Source: Planctomycetia bacterium (GTDB lineage: Bacteria > Planctomycetota > Phycisphaerae > UBA1845 > UTPLA1). Taken from it: 64,000 nt of DNA. Shown here one piece after another: positions 25,694 to 34,615 of the stretch; position 1 is the stretch's first letter; each line of letters opens with the position of its first letter. The notes beneath the pieces are model-generated. The model was not told the DNA's origin, did no database searches, and saw only the letters and a program-made list of their open reading frames with translations. The translations under genes were made by a program, and so were the position numbers. The stretch lies in NCBI GenBank assembly GCA_015075745.1, contig JABTTW010000002.1, positions 248,001 through 312,000 on the forward strand, read 5' to 3'.

Positions 25694-27448
25694 CTAGGCG
25701 AACACGACCGTCTCCTTGGAAACCTCATCGATGGTGGTGATGCCGTCGTAGATCGCCATGAGTCCGCACTCGCGCAGCGTCCGCATGCCGCCGCGAACGG
25801 CCGCCTCGTGGATCAGGCCGGTGCTGGCCCCGTTCATGACCAGTTCGCGGATCTCATCGGTGAAGACCATGATCTCAAAGATACCGACGCGGCCGCGATA
25901 GCCCGTCCCGTTGCAGTAGTCGCAGCCCTTGCCGTGGTAGAAGGTCTTGTCCTTCACGTCCTCGGCCCGCAGCTGAAGCTCCATGAGCTGCTCTTCGTTC
26001 GGCTTGTACTCCGTCCGACAATTCTTGCAGACGCGCCGGCACAATCGCTGGGCGATGACGCCTTCAAACGTCGCCGTGATTAGAAACGGCTCCACGCCGA
26101 GGTCCAGAAGTCGCGCGACCGACGACGGCGCGTCGTTGGTGTGCAGCGTGCTGAACACAAGGTGGCCCGTCAAAGACGCCTGAATGGAGATTTGCGCAGT
26201 CTCAAGGTCGCGAATTTCACCGACCAGAATCACGTCCGGGTCCTGTCGAAGGAAGCTTCGCAGCGCCCGGGCAAAGGTCAATCCTGTGTCGACGTTCACC
26301 TGCACCTGGCAAAGCCCGTCGATGTCATATTCGACCGGGTCCTCCGCCGTGAGAATCTTCACGCCGGGATCATTCAGCGCGCTGAGACAGGCATACAGCG
26401 TGGTCGTCTTACCCGAGCCGGTCGGGCCGGTGACGACGACAATGCCGTGCGGCCGATCGATGAGCTGCTTGACCACGTCGAGGTCGTCCTCGCGAAGGCC
26501 GATCTTGTCGACGTCGAGGTTGACGCTCGCCCGGTCGAGAATACGAAGCACGACCGACTCGCCGAACAAGGTCGGCAAGACGGCGACGCGAAGGTCCACC
26601 GTGTTGCCCGCGACGTTCAGGGTGATGCGCCCGTCCTGCGGGAGCCGGCGCTCGGCGATGTCCAAATTGGCCATGACCTTGATGCGGCTGGCGATCGCCA
26701 TCGCCAGAAATCGCGGCGGCGGCACCATTTCGTAAAGAACGCCGTCAATGCGGTAGCGGAGCTTGTACTCGTTCTCAAACGGCTCAAAGTGAACGTCGCT
26801 CGCATGATCCCGAATCGCTGTGAGCAGGACCAGGTTCAATAGTTGCTTGACCGGGTTTGAATCGACGAGCTCTTTCAAATCCTCGAGGTCGATCGATTCG
26901 CCCCGGCCTTCAAACTTGGCCAGATCGCCGTCCTTCTGCACCTGACCAATCAGATCGTTGAGCGACTCGGCGTCGCCTTCCGGGTAGTACCGGCCGAGTG
27001 AAGCGGTGATCTGATCGTCCGTGGCGATCATCGCCTTGATCCGGTAGCCCAACAGCTTCTGCAGATCGTCCGTCGCCTGGAAATTATCCGGCGAGGCAAT
27101 GGCGATGCTGAGCGTTTTCGTATCGGCGTTGAAGTCGATTGGAATAATCCGGTAGGTGTTGGCCATCTGGTTGGGGACCAGCTTCACCGTCTCGGGGTTG
27201 ACGTCGATCGAGTCGAGGTTGACCGGCTCCATACCGATCTGCGCGGCCAGCGCGAAATGGAGATCGGCTTCCTTGATGTAGCCCAGATCGATGAGGATAC
27301 GACCGATCGGGCCGCGATTGCTCTTCTGAATCGCCAGGGCCTCGTGAACCTTCTCGCGGTTCACCTTGCCCATCTTGATGAGAATACGGCCGAGCGGACG
27401 ACCCTTGTAGGGCTTCGTGCTTGAGTTGCCGCTGGAGTTTCCGGCCAT
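25694..27448 (-). CDS. Type IV pilus/type II secretion assembly ATPase, PilB/GspE-like
   Basis: A 584-residue hexameric ATPase of the cytoplasmic face of a pilus or secretion machine. It has MshEN/GspE N-terminal motifs (LGRILIKMGKVN, IGRILIDLGYIKEADL), Walker A GPTGSGKTTT (341-350), Asp box AEDPVEY, Walker B DPDVILVGE (403-411), His box TGHLVFSTLHT and the tetracysteine Zn site (C474, C477, C509, C512). All catalytic residues are intact. The start is ATG 27448 (not the TTG two codons earlier), with GGAGAGG upstream. It is the last gene of a minus-strand ATPase cluster; 54 bases separate it from the PilT gene. Confidence 0.92.
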   Translation of the reverse strand: MAGNSSGNSSTKPYKGRPLGRILIKMGKVNREKVHEALAIQKSNRGPIGRILIDLGYIKEADLHFALAAQIGMEPVNLDSIDVNPETVKLVPNQMANTYRIIPIDFNADTKTLSIAIASPDNFQATDDLQKLLGYRIKAMIATDDQITASLGRYYPEGDAESLNDLIGQVQKDGDLAKFEGRGESIDLEDLKELVDSNPVKQLLNLVLLTAIRDHASDVHFEPFENEYKLRYRIDGVLYEMVPPPRFLAMAIASRIKVMANLDIAERRLPQDGRITLNVAGNTVDLRVAVLPTLFGESVVLRILDRASVNLDVDKIGLREDDLDVVKQLIDRPHGIVVVTGPTGSGKTTTLYACLSALNDPGVKILTAEDPVEYDIDGLCQVQVNVDTGLTFARALRSFLRQDPDVILVGEIRDLETAQISIQASLTGHLVFSTLHTNDAPSSVARLLDLGVEPFLITATFEGVIAQRLCRRVCKNCRTEYKPNEEQLMELQLRAEDVKDKTFYHGKGCDYCNGTGYRGRVGIFEIMVFTDEIRELVMNGASTGLIHEAAVRGGMRTLRECGLMAIYDGITTIDEVSKETVVFA

Positions 27449-27502
27449 CTTCAACCTCTCCCTCTGTACCCAACCGCCGCGGGCCCGCTGAAGCGAACCC
27501 GG

Positions 27503-28651
27503 TTATTTCTTTTCCTTCCCCTCGGCCCCTTCGTCGCCCCTGTCGCCGCGAATCTGAATCATCGCGTCACCGGCTTCGTGCAGCTTGCCGGCCTTGTCGA
27601 GCTTCTCCTGCAAATCGGCCGCGTTCCGGGCCTTGTCGAGCATCTCATCCGCCTCGATCTGCCCCTTCTCGAACAGCGACCACAAGTGGTCATCGAGAAG
27701 CTGCATGCCGTATTTCTTTCCGGTCTGGATGGCGGAGTCGATACGAAAAGTCTTGTTCTCGCGGATCAGGTTGGAAATCGCCGCGGTCACCACCAGAAAC
27801 TCATAGGCTGCCACCATGCCCGAGGGCTTGCGCGGCATCAGTGCCTGGGACAAGATCGCGATCAGCGATGTGGAAAGCTGAACGCGAATCTGATCCTGCT
27901 GCTCGTGTGGGAATGCATCGATAATTCGGTTGACCGTTCCCTGGCACCCGGTCGTGTGCAGGGTGCTGAAGACCAAGTGGCCCGTTTCCGCCGCGAGGAT
28001 CGCGTTGGAGATTGTTTCCAGGTCGCGCATTTCACCGACCAGGATCACGTCCGGGTCGGATCTAAGCACGCGACGCAGGGCCTCGGCAAAGCTCGGTACG
28101 TCGTTGCCGACCTCGCGCTGATTGATCAGGCTCTTCTTGTGGGTGTGGTAATACTCGATCGGGTCCTCCACCGTCACGATATGCCGGTCCATCTCGTTGT
28201 TGATGTAGTTCAACATCGACGCCAGCGTCGTCGTCTTGCCCGAGCCGGTCGGACCCGTCACCAGGAACAAGCCGCGCGGTCGTCGGCAAAGCGATCGGAT
28301 GATCGGGGGCAGGCCGATCTCATCGAATGACAGAAATTTGCTGGGGATGAGCCGAAGCACGATCGATACGTTTCCCTTTTGGCGAAAAATCGACACGCGA
28401 AAGCGCGCCGCGTCGCCAAAGGCGAATCCGAAGTCCGTACCGCCCTCCTCCTGGAGTTCCTGCTGATTGCGGTCCGGCGTGATCGACTTCATAAGGGCGA
28501 CGGTGTCCTCGGGGTCCAGCGATTTGGTCTCGAGCTGCCGCAGCCGGCCGTGAAGTCGCAGCACCGGCGGACGCCCCACCGAAAGGTGAATGTCCGATGC
28601 GCCTTTCTTGATGCAGGTATCAAGGATTCGATCAATGTGAATGGTTGCCAT
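27503..28651 (-). CDS. PilT-like twitching/retraction ATPase
   Basis: A 382-residue PilT-family ATPase: SDIHLSVGRPPVLRLHG at the start, Walker A GPTGSGKT (133-140), VEDPIEY, Walker B DPDVILVGE, His box TGHLVFSTLHT. The C-terminal AIRNLIRE-type motif is present as AISNLIRE (Arg to Ser), a motif known to be needed for retraction in studied PilT proteins. There is an acidic/basic C-terminal tail of about 40 residues. It depolymerises the pilus. It lies between two PilB-like genes on the same strand with short gaps (54 and 65 bases), so co-transcription is likely. Confidence 0.92.
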   Translation of the reverse strand: MATIHIDRILDTCIKKGASDIHLSVGRPPVLRLHGRLRQLETKSLDPEDTVALMKSITPDRNQQELQEEGGTDFGFAFGDAARFRVSIFRQKGNVSIVLRLIPSKFLSFDEIGLPPIIRSLCRRPRGLFLVTGPTGSGKTTTLASMLNYINNEMDRHIVTVEDPIEYYHTHKKSLINQREVGNDVPSFAEALRRVLRSDPDVILVGEMRDLETISNAILAAETGHLVFSTLHTTGCQGTVNRIIDAFPHEQQDQIRVQLSTSLIAILSQALMPRKPSGMVAAYEFLVVTAAISNLIRENKTFRIDSAIQTGKKYGMQLLDDHLWSLFEKGQIEADEMLDKARNAADLQEKLDKAGKLHEAGDAMIQIRGDRGDEGAEGKEKK

Positions 28652-28716
28652 AATTCCTCAATCGTCTTGATCGCGACGCACTGCGCCGTGCCCGGGCAAA
28701 GTCGATCCCCTGCCCA

Positions 28717-30432
28717 TCAGACCTCCACCTCGGCCTGGGTGATTCGAGTCACTTCCTCGATCGATGTCACGCCCCGGAGAATCTTCCGCTGTCCGTCGTG
28801 AAGCAGCGTGTTCATGCCCGTCGCCCGGGCAGCCTTTCGCACCTGCGTGACGCTGGCCCGGTTGAAGGCCAGCTCGCGCAGTTCCTGATTCATGATCAGC
28901 ATCTCAAAGATACCCTGTCGCCCGCGATAGCCCGAATTGTTGCAGTGCGAGCAGCCGACCGGCTTGTAGATCGTCTGTCCCGCGAGCTGGTCCATCGTAA
29001 AGCCGCAGAGTCGGACCAGCGACGGATCGGGCTTCGTATCGACCTGCTTGCACTCCTTGCACAGCGTTCGCACGAGTCGCTGGGCCATGATCGCCTGGAT
29101 CGACGACGCAATGAGAAACGGCTTGATCCCCATGTCGGTCAATCGCGTAATGGCGCTCGGCGCGTCGTTCGTGTGCAGCGTGCTGAAGACAAGGTGGCCG
29201 GTCAACGCCGCCTGGATGGCGATCTCACCGACGACGAGGTCTCGAATTTCACCGACGAGGATCACGTTCGGCGCCTGGCGAAGCATCGACCGAAGAATCT
29301 TGTCGAATCCCAGGCCGATGTCCTCGCGCACCTGGCACTGATTCATGCCCGGAAAGACGTATTCCACCGGGTCTTCCGCCGTGATGATCTTTTTATCAGG
29401 GCGATTCAGGTCCTGCAGCGCCGCATACAGCGTCGTCGTCTTACCGGAACCCGTCGGGCCGGTCACGAGAAAGATGCCGTTGGGCCGAGAAATCACCTTC
29501 AAAAACTTCTCGTAGTCATCCGGTTCGAGGCCCAGTTGCTGCACGCCCACCGCCGCCGAGTCGGGTCGCAGAATACGAAGCACGATCGACTCGCCGTGCA
29601 CCGCCGGACAGCAGCTCACGCGAAAGTCGATGTCCTTGCCGCCGATGCGCATCTTGATGCGGCCGTCCTGCGGCACGCGCCGTTCGGCGATGTCGACGCC
29701 CGCCATGATCTTCAGACGAGTCGTGACGGCATTCTGGAGCCGCTTGGGAATATTTTCGCGCTCCACGCAAACGCCGTCCACGCGATAGCGCACACGCACC
29801 CGATCCGCCATCGGCTCGACGTGGATATCGCTCGATCGCGTCCGCACCGCTTCGCCGATCATCATGTTAATGAGCTTGATGATCGGGGCGTCCGGATCGT
29901 CCGACTCGGCCTTCTTCGCGTCCCTGGCCTCCTGGTCGAGCGAGGCGTCCACCGACGCGTCGAGACTGCGCGATAACTCGTCGAGCGAGCGCTCAGCGCC
30001 GGAAAGATATTTATCGATGTAAGCCTTGATGCGCCCGCGCGGCGCCAGCACCGGGACGACATCGCTCACCCCCGTGCGAAATCGAAGCATGTCGATCGTG
30101 TCGAGATCCAGCGGGTCCGGGATGATGACCTTCATCTTCCCGTTGTCGCTGCTCATCGGGAGAATCTGGTTGCTCTTGATGATCTTCTCGGGAATCAGTT
30201 GAAGCGCGTCCGGGCTCACCGTCTGGCGCGAGACCTCGACATACTCCATGCCGAACTGCGACGCGAGGGCCTTGGTGACGTCCTCTTCCGAGACGAGTTC
30301 CAGCTCGATCAGCGCCTCGCCGATGCGCTTTCGATTATTCAGGCCGTATTCGGCCGCCTTGTCGGCATTCTCTTTCGTGACGAGCTGCTGCTCCTGGAGA
30401 ATCTCGCCGAGCTTCTTTTTGATTCGCGCCAT
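28717..30432 (-). CDS. Second PilB/GspE-like assembly ATPase
   Basis: A 571-residue paralogue of the PilB at 25694-27448. It has the N-terminal MshEN-type motifs (LGEILQEQQLVTKE, RIGEALIELELVSEED), Walker A GPTGSGKT (325-332), TAEDPVEY, a Walker B with PNVILVGE (one Asp of the usual DPD lost to APN), His box TGHLVFSTLHT, and Zn cysteines (CKEC and GCSHCNNSGYRGRQ). The catalytic core is intact. Why the cluster has two assembly ATPases is unknown; one may serve a type II secretion system and the other a pilus. Upstream lies about 300 bases without genes, where its promoter must be. Confidence 0.92.
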   Translation of the reverse strand: MARIKKKLGEILQEQQLVTKENADKAAEYGLNNRKRIGEALIELELVSEEDVTKALASQFGMEYVEVSRQTVSPDALQLIPEKIIKSNQILPMSSDNGKMKVIIPDPLDLDTIDMLRFRTGVSDVVPVLAPRGRIKAYIDKYLSGAERSLDELSRSLDASVDASLDQEARDAKKAESDDPDAPIIKLINMMIGEAVRTRSSDIHVEPMADRVRVRYRVDGVCVERENIPKRLQNAVTTRLKIMAGVDIAERRVPQDGRIKMRIGGKDIDFRVSCCPAVHGESIVLRILRPDSAAVGVQQLGLEPDDYEKFLKVISRPNGIFLVTGPTGSGKTTTLYAALQDLNRPDKKIITAEDPVEYVFPGMNQCQVREDIGLGFDKILRSMLRQAPNVILVGEIRDLVVGEIAIQAALTGHLVFSTLHTNDAPSAITRLTDMGIKPFLIASSIQAIMAQRLVRTLCKECKQVDTKPDPSLVRLCGFTMDQLAGQTIYKPVGCSHCNNSGYRGRQGIFEMLIMNQELRELAFNRASVTQVRKAARATGMNTLLHDGQRKILRGVTSIEEVTRITQAEVEV

Positions 30433-30730
30433 GTGCTTCGCTCGTCAGGGTTGGATCGAGCCCTGGGGCTGGTTCAGTTGCCGGGTAGGTGAGTCACGCG
30501 GTTCCACCGCCGTTTGTGTTTCCACCCTGTCAGGGGGAGTGTACTCGCCGCTGCTTTTTGGTCGTTGACCCGCTGTACGGTCCCCGATCAACCCCCACGG
30601 AGTCACCGGCGACGAGCATGCATTTTACGCCTTATCCACCCTTCGATCAATCGCGCCGGCAGTCCGTCGGTTATCGGCGTCCCGCCTTGCCCTCGCACGC
30701 GAATCACTGCGCCGGCCTCGGGCGATATTG
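30433..30730. other. Intergenic region between ATPase genes
   Basis: About 300 bases with several small GC-rich inverted segments but no clear hairpin with U-tract, no tRNA and no supported gene. Confidence 0.35.
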
Positions 30731-32455
30731 TCAATCCGACGGCAGGACACGGTCTGCTTCCGGAAGCGTGGTCGTCCCGTCGATCACCTGCTTGTAGGCC
30801 GATTCCTGAAGCGTCTGATTCGTCTGGGCCGACACCGCGCGGCGAAGCTCGACAGGTCCCGGGCGACCAATGATCACGTCGCGCAGCGCCTGGTTGAACT
30901 GAACTACTTCAAACACGCCCGTCTGTCCCCGGAACCCCGTCCTCAGACACTTCGCACATCCCACCGCATCGTAAAACGCGCCGTGCGGATGACCCGCAAG
31001 CCCGCGCTTCTCCAGGACCGCCGCGTCCGGCTCATACTGCCTGCGACACGCCGGACACAGCGTCCGTATCAACCGCTGCGATGTCACGATCGACAAACCG
31101 TTGGCGATCAGGTACGGCTCCACCCCCCAACCCAGCAGACGCTGAATCGCCGTCTCCACGCTCGGCGCTTCCATCGTCGTCAGAACGAGACGCCCGTTGA
31201 TGGCGGCGTCGAGTGCCAGCGACGCTGTATCGCGGTCCCCGAGTCGGCTCACCAGAATCACGTCCGGGTCCTGCGAAATCGCCTCGCGCAGCCACTCCGC
31301 AAATCGCATCTTCTCGTACATGTCGGATGACAAGCGAACCGCGGCGGCGAGCGGATACTCAGGCGCCTCTTCAATAATGGCGATGCCATGCCCTTCGGGG
31401 TCGATGGTCCCGGCCGCGCAATAAGCCGTCGTCGTCGTTCCGCTGCCCGATGGACCGCAAAACAGCAATAGGCCCTGCTGTCGCTCAAGCACGCGTGATA
31501 GCGCGGCCACCGAGTCCAGATCAAGACCCAGCGATTCGAGCTGACAGGCAATCAAAGTGGCATCAATGCGCTTGAGTACCACGCGCTGTCCAAAAGCGGT
31601 TGAGGCAAAATGCGCCCGGTAATCCAAGAACTCATTGGGTGTGGATTCAACCCCGAACCGGCCGGTCTCCGTCAGAAGCTCGGGTCGCACCTCGAGTTCA
31701 CAGAGTCGACGGATCACCTCAACCACGCATCGCGCCTCGCGAATGGGAACCTCTCCAACGGTATGCATAAACCCATCTATCCTGAACCGAAGCAGATACG
31801 CGCGAGATTGCGGCTCGATATGAATCGACGCAGCGTCGGCGGCGATGGCAGAGTACAGAAGTTCACGAAGCCAATGCATGGCCTGTCGAATCTGCGGAGC
31901 CTCTTCAAGCTCGGACACGATCGGCTCGCGACGGGAGTTGTGGATGCCCAGATCGCCGGCCTTGGCCGGCAGAGCCCTGGCAATCGTGCGCTTACCGAGG
32001 CTGATTAGAAAAGGGCTCCGATGACGATGTTCGGATGACGGTTGATCGCCGGTTTCGGGCGCCCTCTCAACAGGCACGCCCCCCGCGAGTGCATCTAGTG
32101 CTTTCGCATCTGAATAGCCATCGGCGAGTTCCTCGAGATTCGGAAGTGGGGCATTCGCGTTAAGATCATTGGGATCTTGCACGAGGCGAATGTACGTTGA
32201 GCCGATTCGAATGGCCTGACCAAACTGAAGATTGCGCTCCTGAACCTTGTCGTGTCCGATCCACGTGCCGTTGTGGCTCGCCAAGTCCCGCACACGGTAT
32301 CGGCCGCCGACATACTCGATGCGGCAGTGACATCGCGATGCCTTGGTATCCGCCAGAACGATGTCATTGTCGTCCTGGCGACCGATTGTGACGGCGCCGC
32401 CTCGGAAGGGAACCATGGTCGATTCCCCATCAGCCACTATTTCGATTCTCGGCAT
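30731..32455 (-). CDS. FHA domain fused to a degenerate GspE/PilB-like ATPase
   Basis: A 574-residue fusion. Residues 1-92 are an FHA phosphothreonine-binding domain: IGRQDDNDIVL (Gly25-Arg26), SRCHCRIE (Ser40, His43) and HNGTWI (Asn62-Gly63). Residues about 190-574 follow the GspE fold, with SIHIEPQSRAYLLRFRIDG and Zn cysteines (CPAC, GCAKCLRTGFRGQTG). The catalytic motifs are changed: Walker A is GPSGSGTT (Thr340 replaces Lys), Walker B is DPDVILVSR (Ser-Arg replace Gly-Glu) and the His box reads NGRLVLTTMEA without its His. It is probably an inactive ATPase paralogue acting as a phospho-dependent regulator or hexamer partner (inference). The frame is intact, so it is not a pseudogene. Confidence 0.85.
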   Translation of the reverse strand: MPRIEIVADGESTMVPFRGGAVTIGRQDDNDIVLADTKASRCHCRIEYVGGRYRVRDLASHNGTWIGHDKVQERNLQFGQAIRIGSTYIRLVQDPNDLNANAPLPNLEELADGYSDAKALDALAGGVPVERAPETGDQPSSEHRHRSPFLISLGKRTIARALPAKAGDLGIHNSRREPIVSELEEAPQIRQAMHWLRELLYSAIAADAASIHIEPQSRAYLLRFRIDGFMHTVGEVPIREARCVVEVIRRLCELEVRPELLTETGRFGVESTPNEFLDYRAHFASTAFGQRVVLKRIDATLIACQLESLGLDLDSVAALSRVLERQQGLLLFCGPSGSGTTTTAYCAAGTIDPEGHGIAIIEEAPEYPLAAAVRLSSDMYEKMRFAEWLREAISQDPDVILVSRLGDRDTASLALDAAINGRLVLTTMEAPSVETAIQRLLGWGVEPYLIANGLSIVTSQRLIRTLCPACRRQYEPDAAVLEKRGLAGHPHGAFYDAVGCAKCLRTGFRGQTGVFEVVQFNQALRDVIIGRPGPVELRRAVSAQTNQTLQESAYKQVIDGTTTLPEADRVLPSD

Positions 32456-33049
32456 ATGCTTAGCGAACTCTTATGGATTCAGACTCTTCCCGATGATTCT
32501 AGGAACACAGAACTCATTCGGTCCAGCGATGTTCCCGGCGGACCATAATCAATTTGCCGGTCATCCACGCTCCTACTCTTATAGAATCGGCCCGCCCACT
32601 ACCGGACCCTCTCCCGCCAACTATTGCGCTTCCTGATAAACATTCCAGCTCACCTTCGTCGTAAGCTCCCGAACAAAACCCGCCCCGGTCGACTCGCCAT
32701 ACCATTGCCATTCCTTCAGCGATCCGCGGCCCGTCACGTAGTCTGCGTGACCGTCAATGAAACCACCACCGCGGCGGGCCGAAACGTATCGTGCCACCCC
32801 GGCCGGATTTCGGGTGTCCATTCCAGTCGGCGCAGTCAGTCTCGATGCAATCGTGGACCCCCGGGTATCAATCACTCTCCTGTCCATGATCGAGAAGCGT
32901 GGTTGACAATCTTTAGCCGGGCGATGCGACGTGCAACAACGGAGGGCAAACTGACAACTCACGGGCCTCAAAAAGCTCGTTCAGATCGGCGAGTTCCTAC
33001 TTGCGACTCACATCAGCCGCAAAATGGGCTCGGCTCGCACCAGGCCCGC
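32456..33049. other. Intergenic region with a pseudopilin remnant
   Basis: Between the FHA-ATPase gene and the second PilT-like gene. It holds the C-terminal remnant of a prepilin-like gene (32621-32971). The rest, including 32456-32620 where the FHA-ATPase promoter should lie, shows nothing I can name. Confidence 0.45.
32621..32971 (-). pseudogene. Remnant of a prepilin-like protein (C-terminal end)
   Basis: The 116-codon frame ends with GVARYVSARRGGGFIDGHAD followed by YVTG, which resembles the C-terminal segment of planctomycete pseudopilin-like (DUF1559-type, H-X9-DG) proteins, usually R-H-G-G-x-A-N-x-x-F-x-D-G-H. The His of H-X9-DG is not conserved here and no N-terminal prepilin helix is visible upstream in any frame, so I read it as a truncated, decayed gene. 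It sits inside a pilus ATPase cluster, which fits. Confidence 0.45.
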
Positions 33050-34279
33050 CTATCCCAACATACCGCGCCCGCCCGAGCGGATGCCCTTCATACGCATCTT
33101 CAACTCATCCGGGTTCGGCGCCACCTCCAGGGCCACGCGCATGTCCAGGTACTCTTGCTGCACCAGGTTATAAAGCGCCTCGGTGAAGTCCTGCATCCCC
33201 TCTTCAAGGGAGTTCTTCAGCACCGTCGTGATTTCAAAGTCGCGGCCCTCGGCGATCAGCTTTCGAATCGACGGATTCGCGATCATGATTTCGCAGCACG
33301 GTACGCGCGGCCGAGACGGATGGATGCACGGCAGCAGCTTCTGAGCGACCACCGCCTTGAGGTTGAACATCAGCGCCTGCCGAACCTGGGCCCGCGCGTC
33401 CTCGGGAAACAAATCGAGAATGCGCGTCATCGTCTGCGACGTGCTCGACGCGTGAATCGTCCCGAAGCAAAGGTGGCCCGTCTCCGCCGCATGGATCGCC
33501 GCCTCAAACGTGTCGCGGTCGCGCATCTCGCCGACCAGCACCACGTCCGGGTCCTCGCGCATCAGATACTTCAGCGCCTGATGAAAATCCTTGACGTCGA
33601 TCCCGATTTCACGCTGGTTGATAAAAGCCTTGTCGTCCGTGAAGACGTACTCGATCGGGTCTTCCAGCGTCACGATGTGGCAGGCCCGCGTCTTATTGAT
33701 GTAATTGATCATCGCCGCGATCGTCGTCGACTTGCCCGATCCCGTGATGCCCGCGAGCAGGACCAGTCCCTGCTGCAGCTTGGAGACTTCCTTCAGAACC
33801 GGCGGCAGGAGCAGTTCCTCAAAGTCGGCGATTTTTGACGTCACCCGCCGCGCCGCCACCGAGGTAGACCCGCGCTGTCGAAAGACGTTGAAACGAAATC
33901 GATCCGACCCGGGAATCTGGTGGGCGAAGTCCAGGGCCCCGTTCTCGTAGAAGTACTTCTTCTGATTCTCGGTAATCACCTCGAAGACCATGTCTTCGAT
34001 TTCCTTCGACGTCAGCGGCGGCTCCTGGGCTTTGCGAACGTCGCCGGAAACGCGAAACCGCGGCGGCGAACCCGCCTTCAGATGAAGGTCGCTCGCGTTC
34101 ACCTTGATGCACGCCCGGCAAAGGCGATTAATCACCGGGCCTTTGGACTTCTCCCGCGAGGAGGATGACTCCTCCGCGGCCGGTGAAATCAATTCCGCCT
34201 CATCGAGCTCACTTTCATCGTGGCCGATGCTGTGGCAGTCGATCGGGTTGAGTTCTTCGTGGTGTGCTTTGGAATCCAT
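33050..34279 (-). CDS. Second PilT-like ATPase
   Basis: A 409-residue PilT/PilU-type ATPase with an acidic N-terminal extension (about residues 1-48, rich in Glu/Ser) not found in standard PilT. The core has SDLHLKAGSPPRFRVSGD, Walker A GITGSGKS (177-184), LEDPIEY, Walker B DPDVVLVGE and TGHLCFGTIHA. The retraction helix is less canonical (PSIRKLIAEGRD). It is likely a second retraction ATPase or PilU-like helper. It is the first gene of the minus-strand ATPase cluster and has its own upstream gap. Confidence 0.9.
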   Translation of the reverse strand: MDSKAHHEELNPIDCHSIGHDESELDEAELISPAAEESSSSREKSKGPVINRLCRACIKVNASDLHLKAGSPPRFRVSGDVRKAQEPPLTSKEIEDMVFEVITENQKKYFYENGALDFAHQIPGSDRFRFNVFRQRGSTSVAARRVTSKIADFEELLLPPVLKEVSKLQQGLVLLAGITGSGKSTTIAAMINYINKTRACHIVTLEDPIEYVFTDDKAFINQREIGIDVKDFHQALKYLMREDPDVVLVGEMRDRDTFEAAIHAAETGHLCFGTIHASSTSQTMTRILDLFPEDARAQVRQALMFNLKAVVAQKLLPCIHPSRPRVPCCEIMIANPSIRKLIAEGRDFEITTVLKNSLEEGMQDFTEALYNLVQQEYLDMRVALEVAPNPDELKMRMKGIRSGGRGMLG

Positions 34280-34615
34280 CGCGATCCCTTGCGGAGTGAT
34301 TATTTTTCGTTCCGCCGGTTTTCCGGTCGGTTCGGGAGCCTCGGCAGGCAGGGCTCGACGGTCCTTGCGATCCTCCGGAGGCGTGGGCCTGGCGCAAGAA
34401 CCGTGTCGATCCTATTTTACGGCGTTTTCGGGGCTAATCAAGATTGCCGGCTACGCCGACAGCCCAACCACGAAAGTCGAGGCAATTTGCCAATGATTCG
34501 GCCCATCGCCCCATGGGCCATCGAGCACTCATGACCCGACACTTGGTGTGCGTCCCAAAACCCCGAAGCGACCATCCCCACCCAACCCGTCGCCGGGCCT
34601 GCGGAATTCACATGC
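34280..34615. other. Intergenic region, no supported gene
   Basis: About 340 bases between the helicase 3' end and the second PilT-like gene's 5' end. It presumably contains that gene's promoter. No hairpin, RNA or coding sequence is recognisable. Confidence 0.35.
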
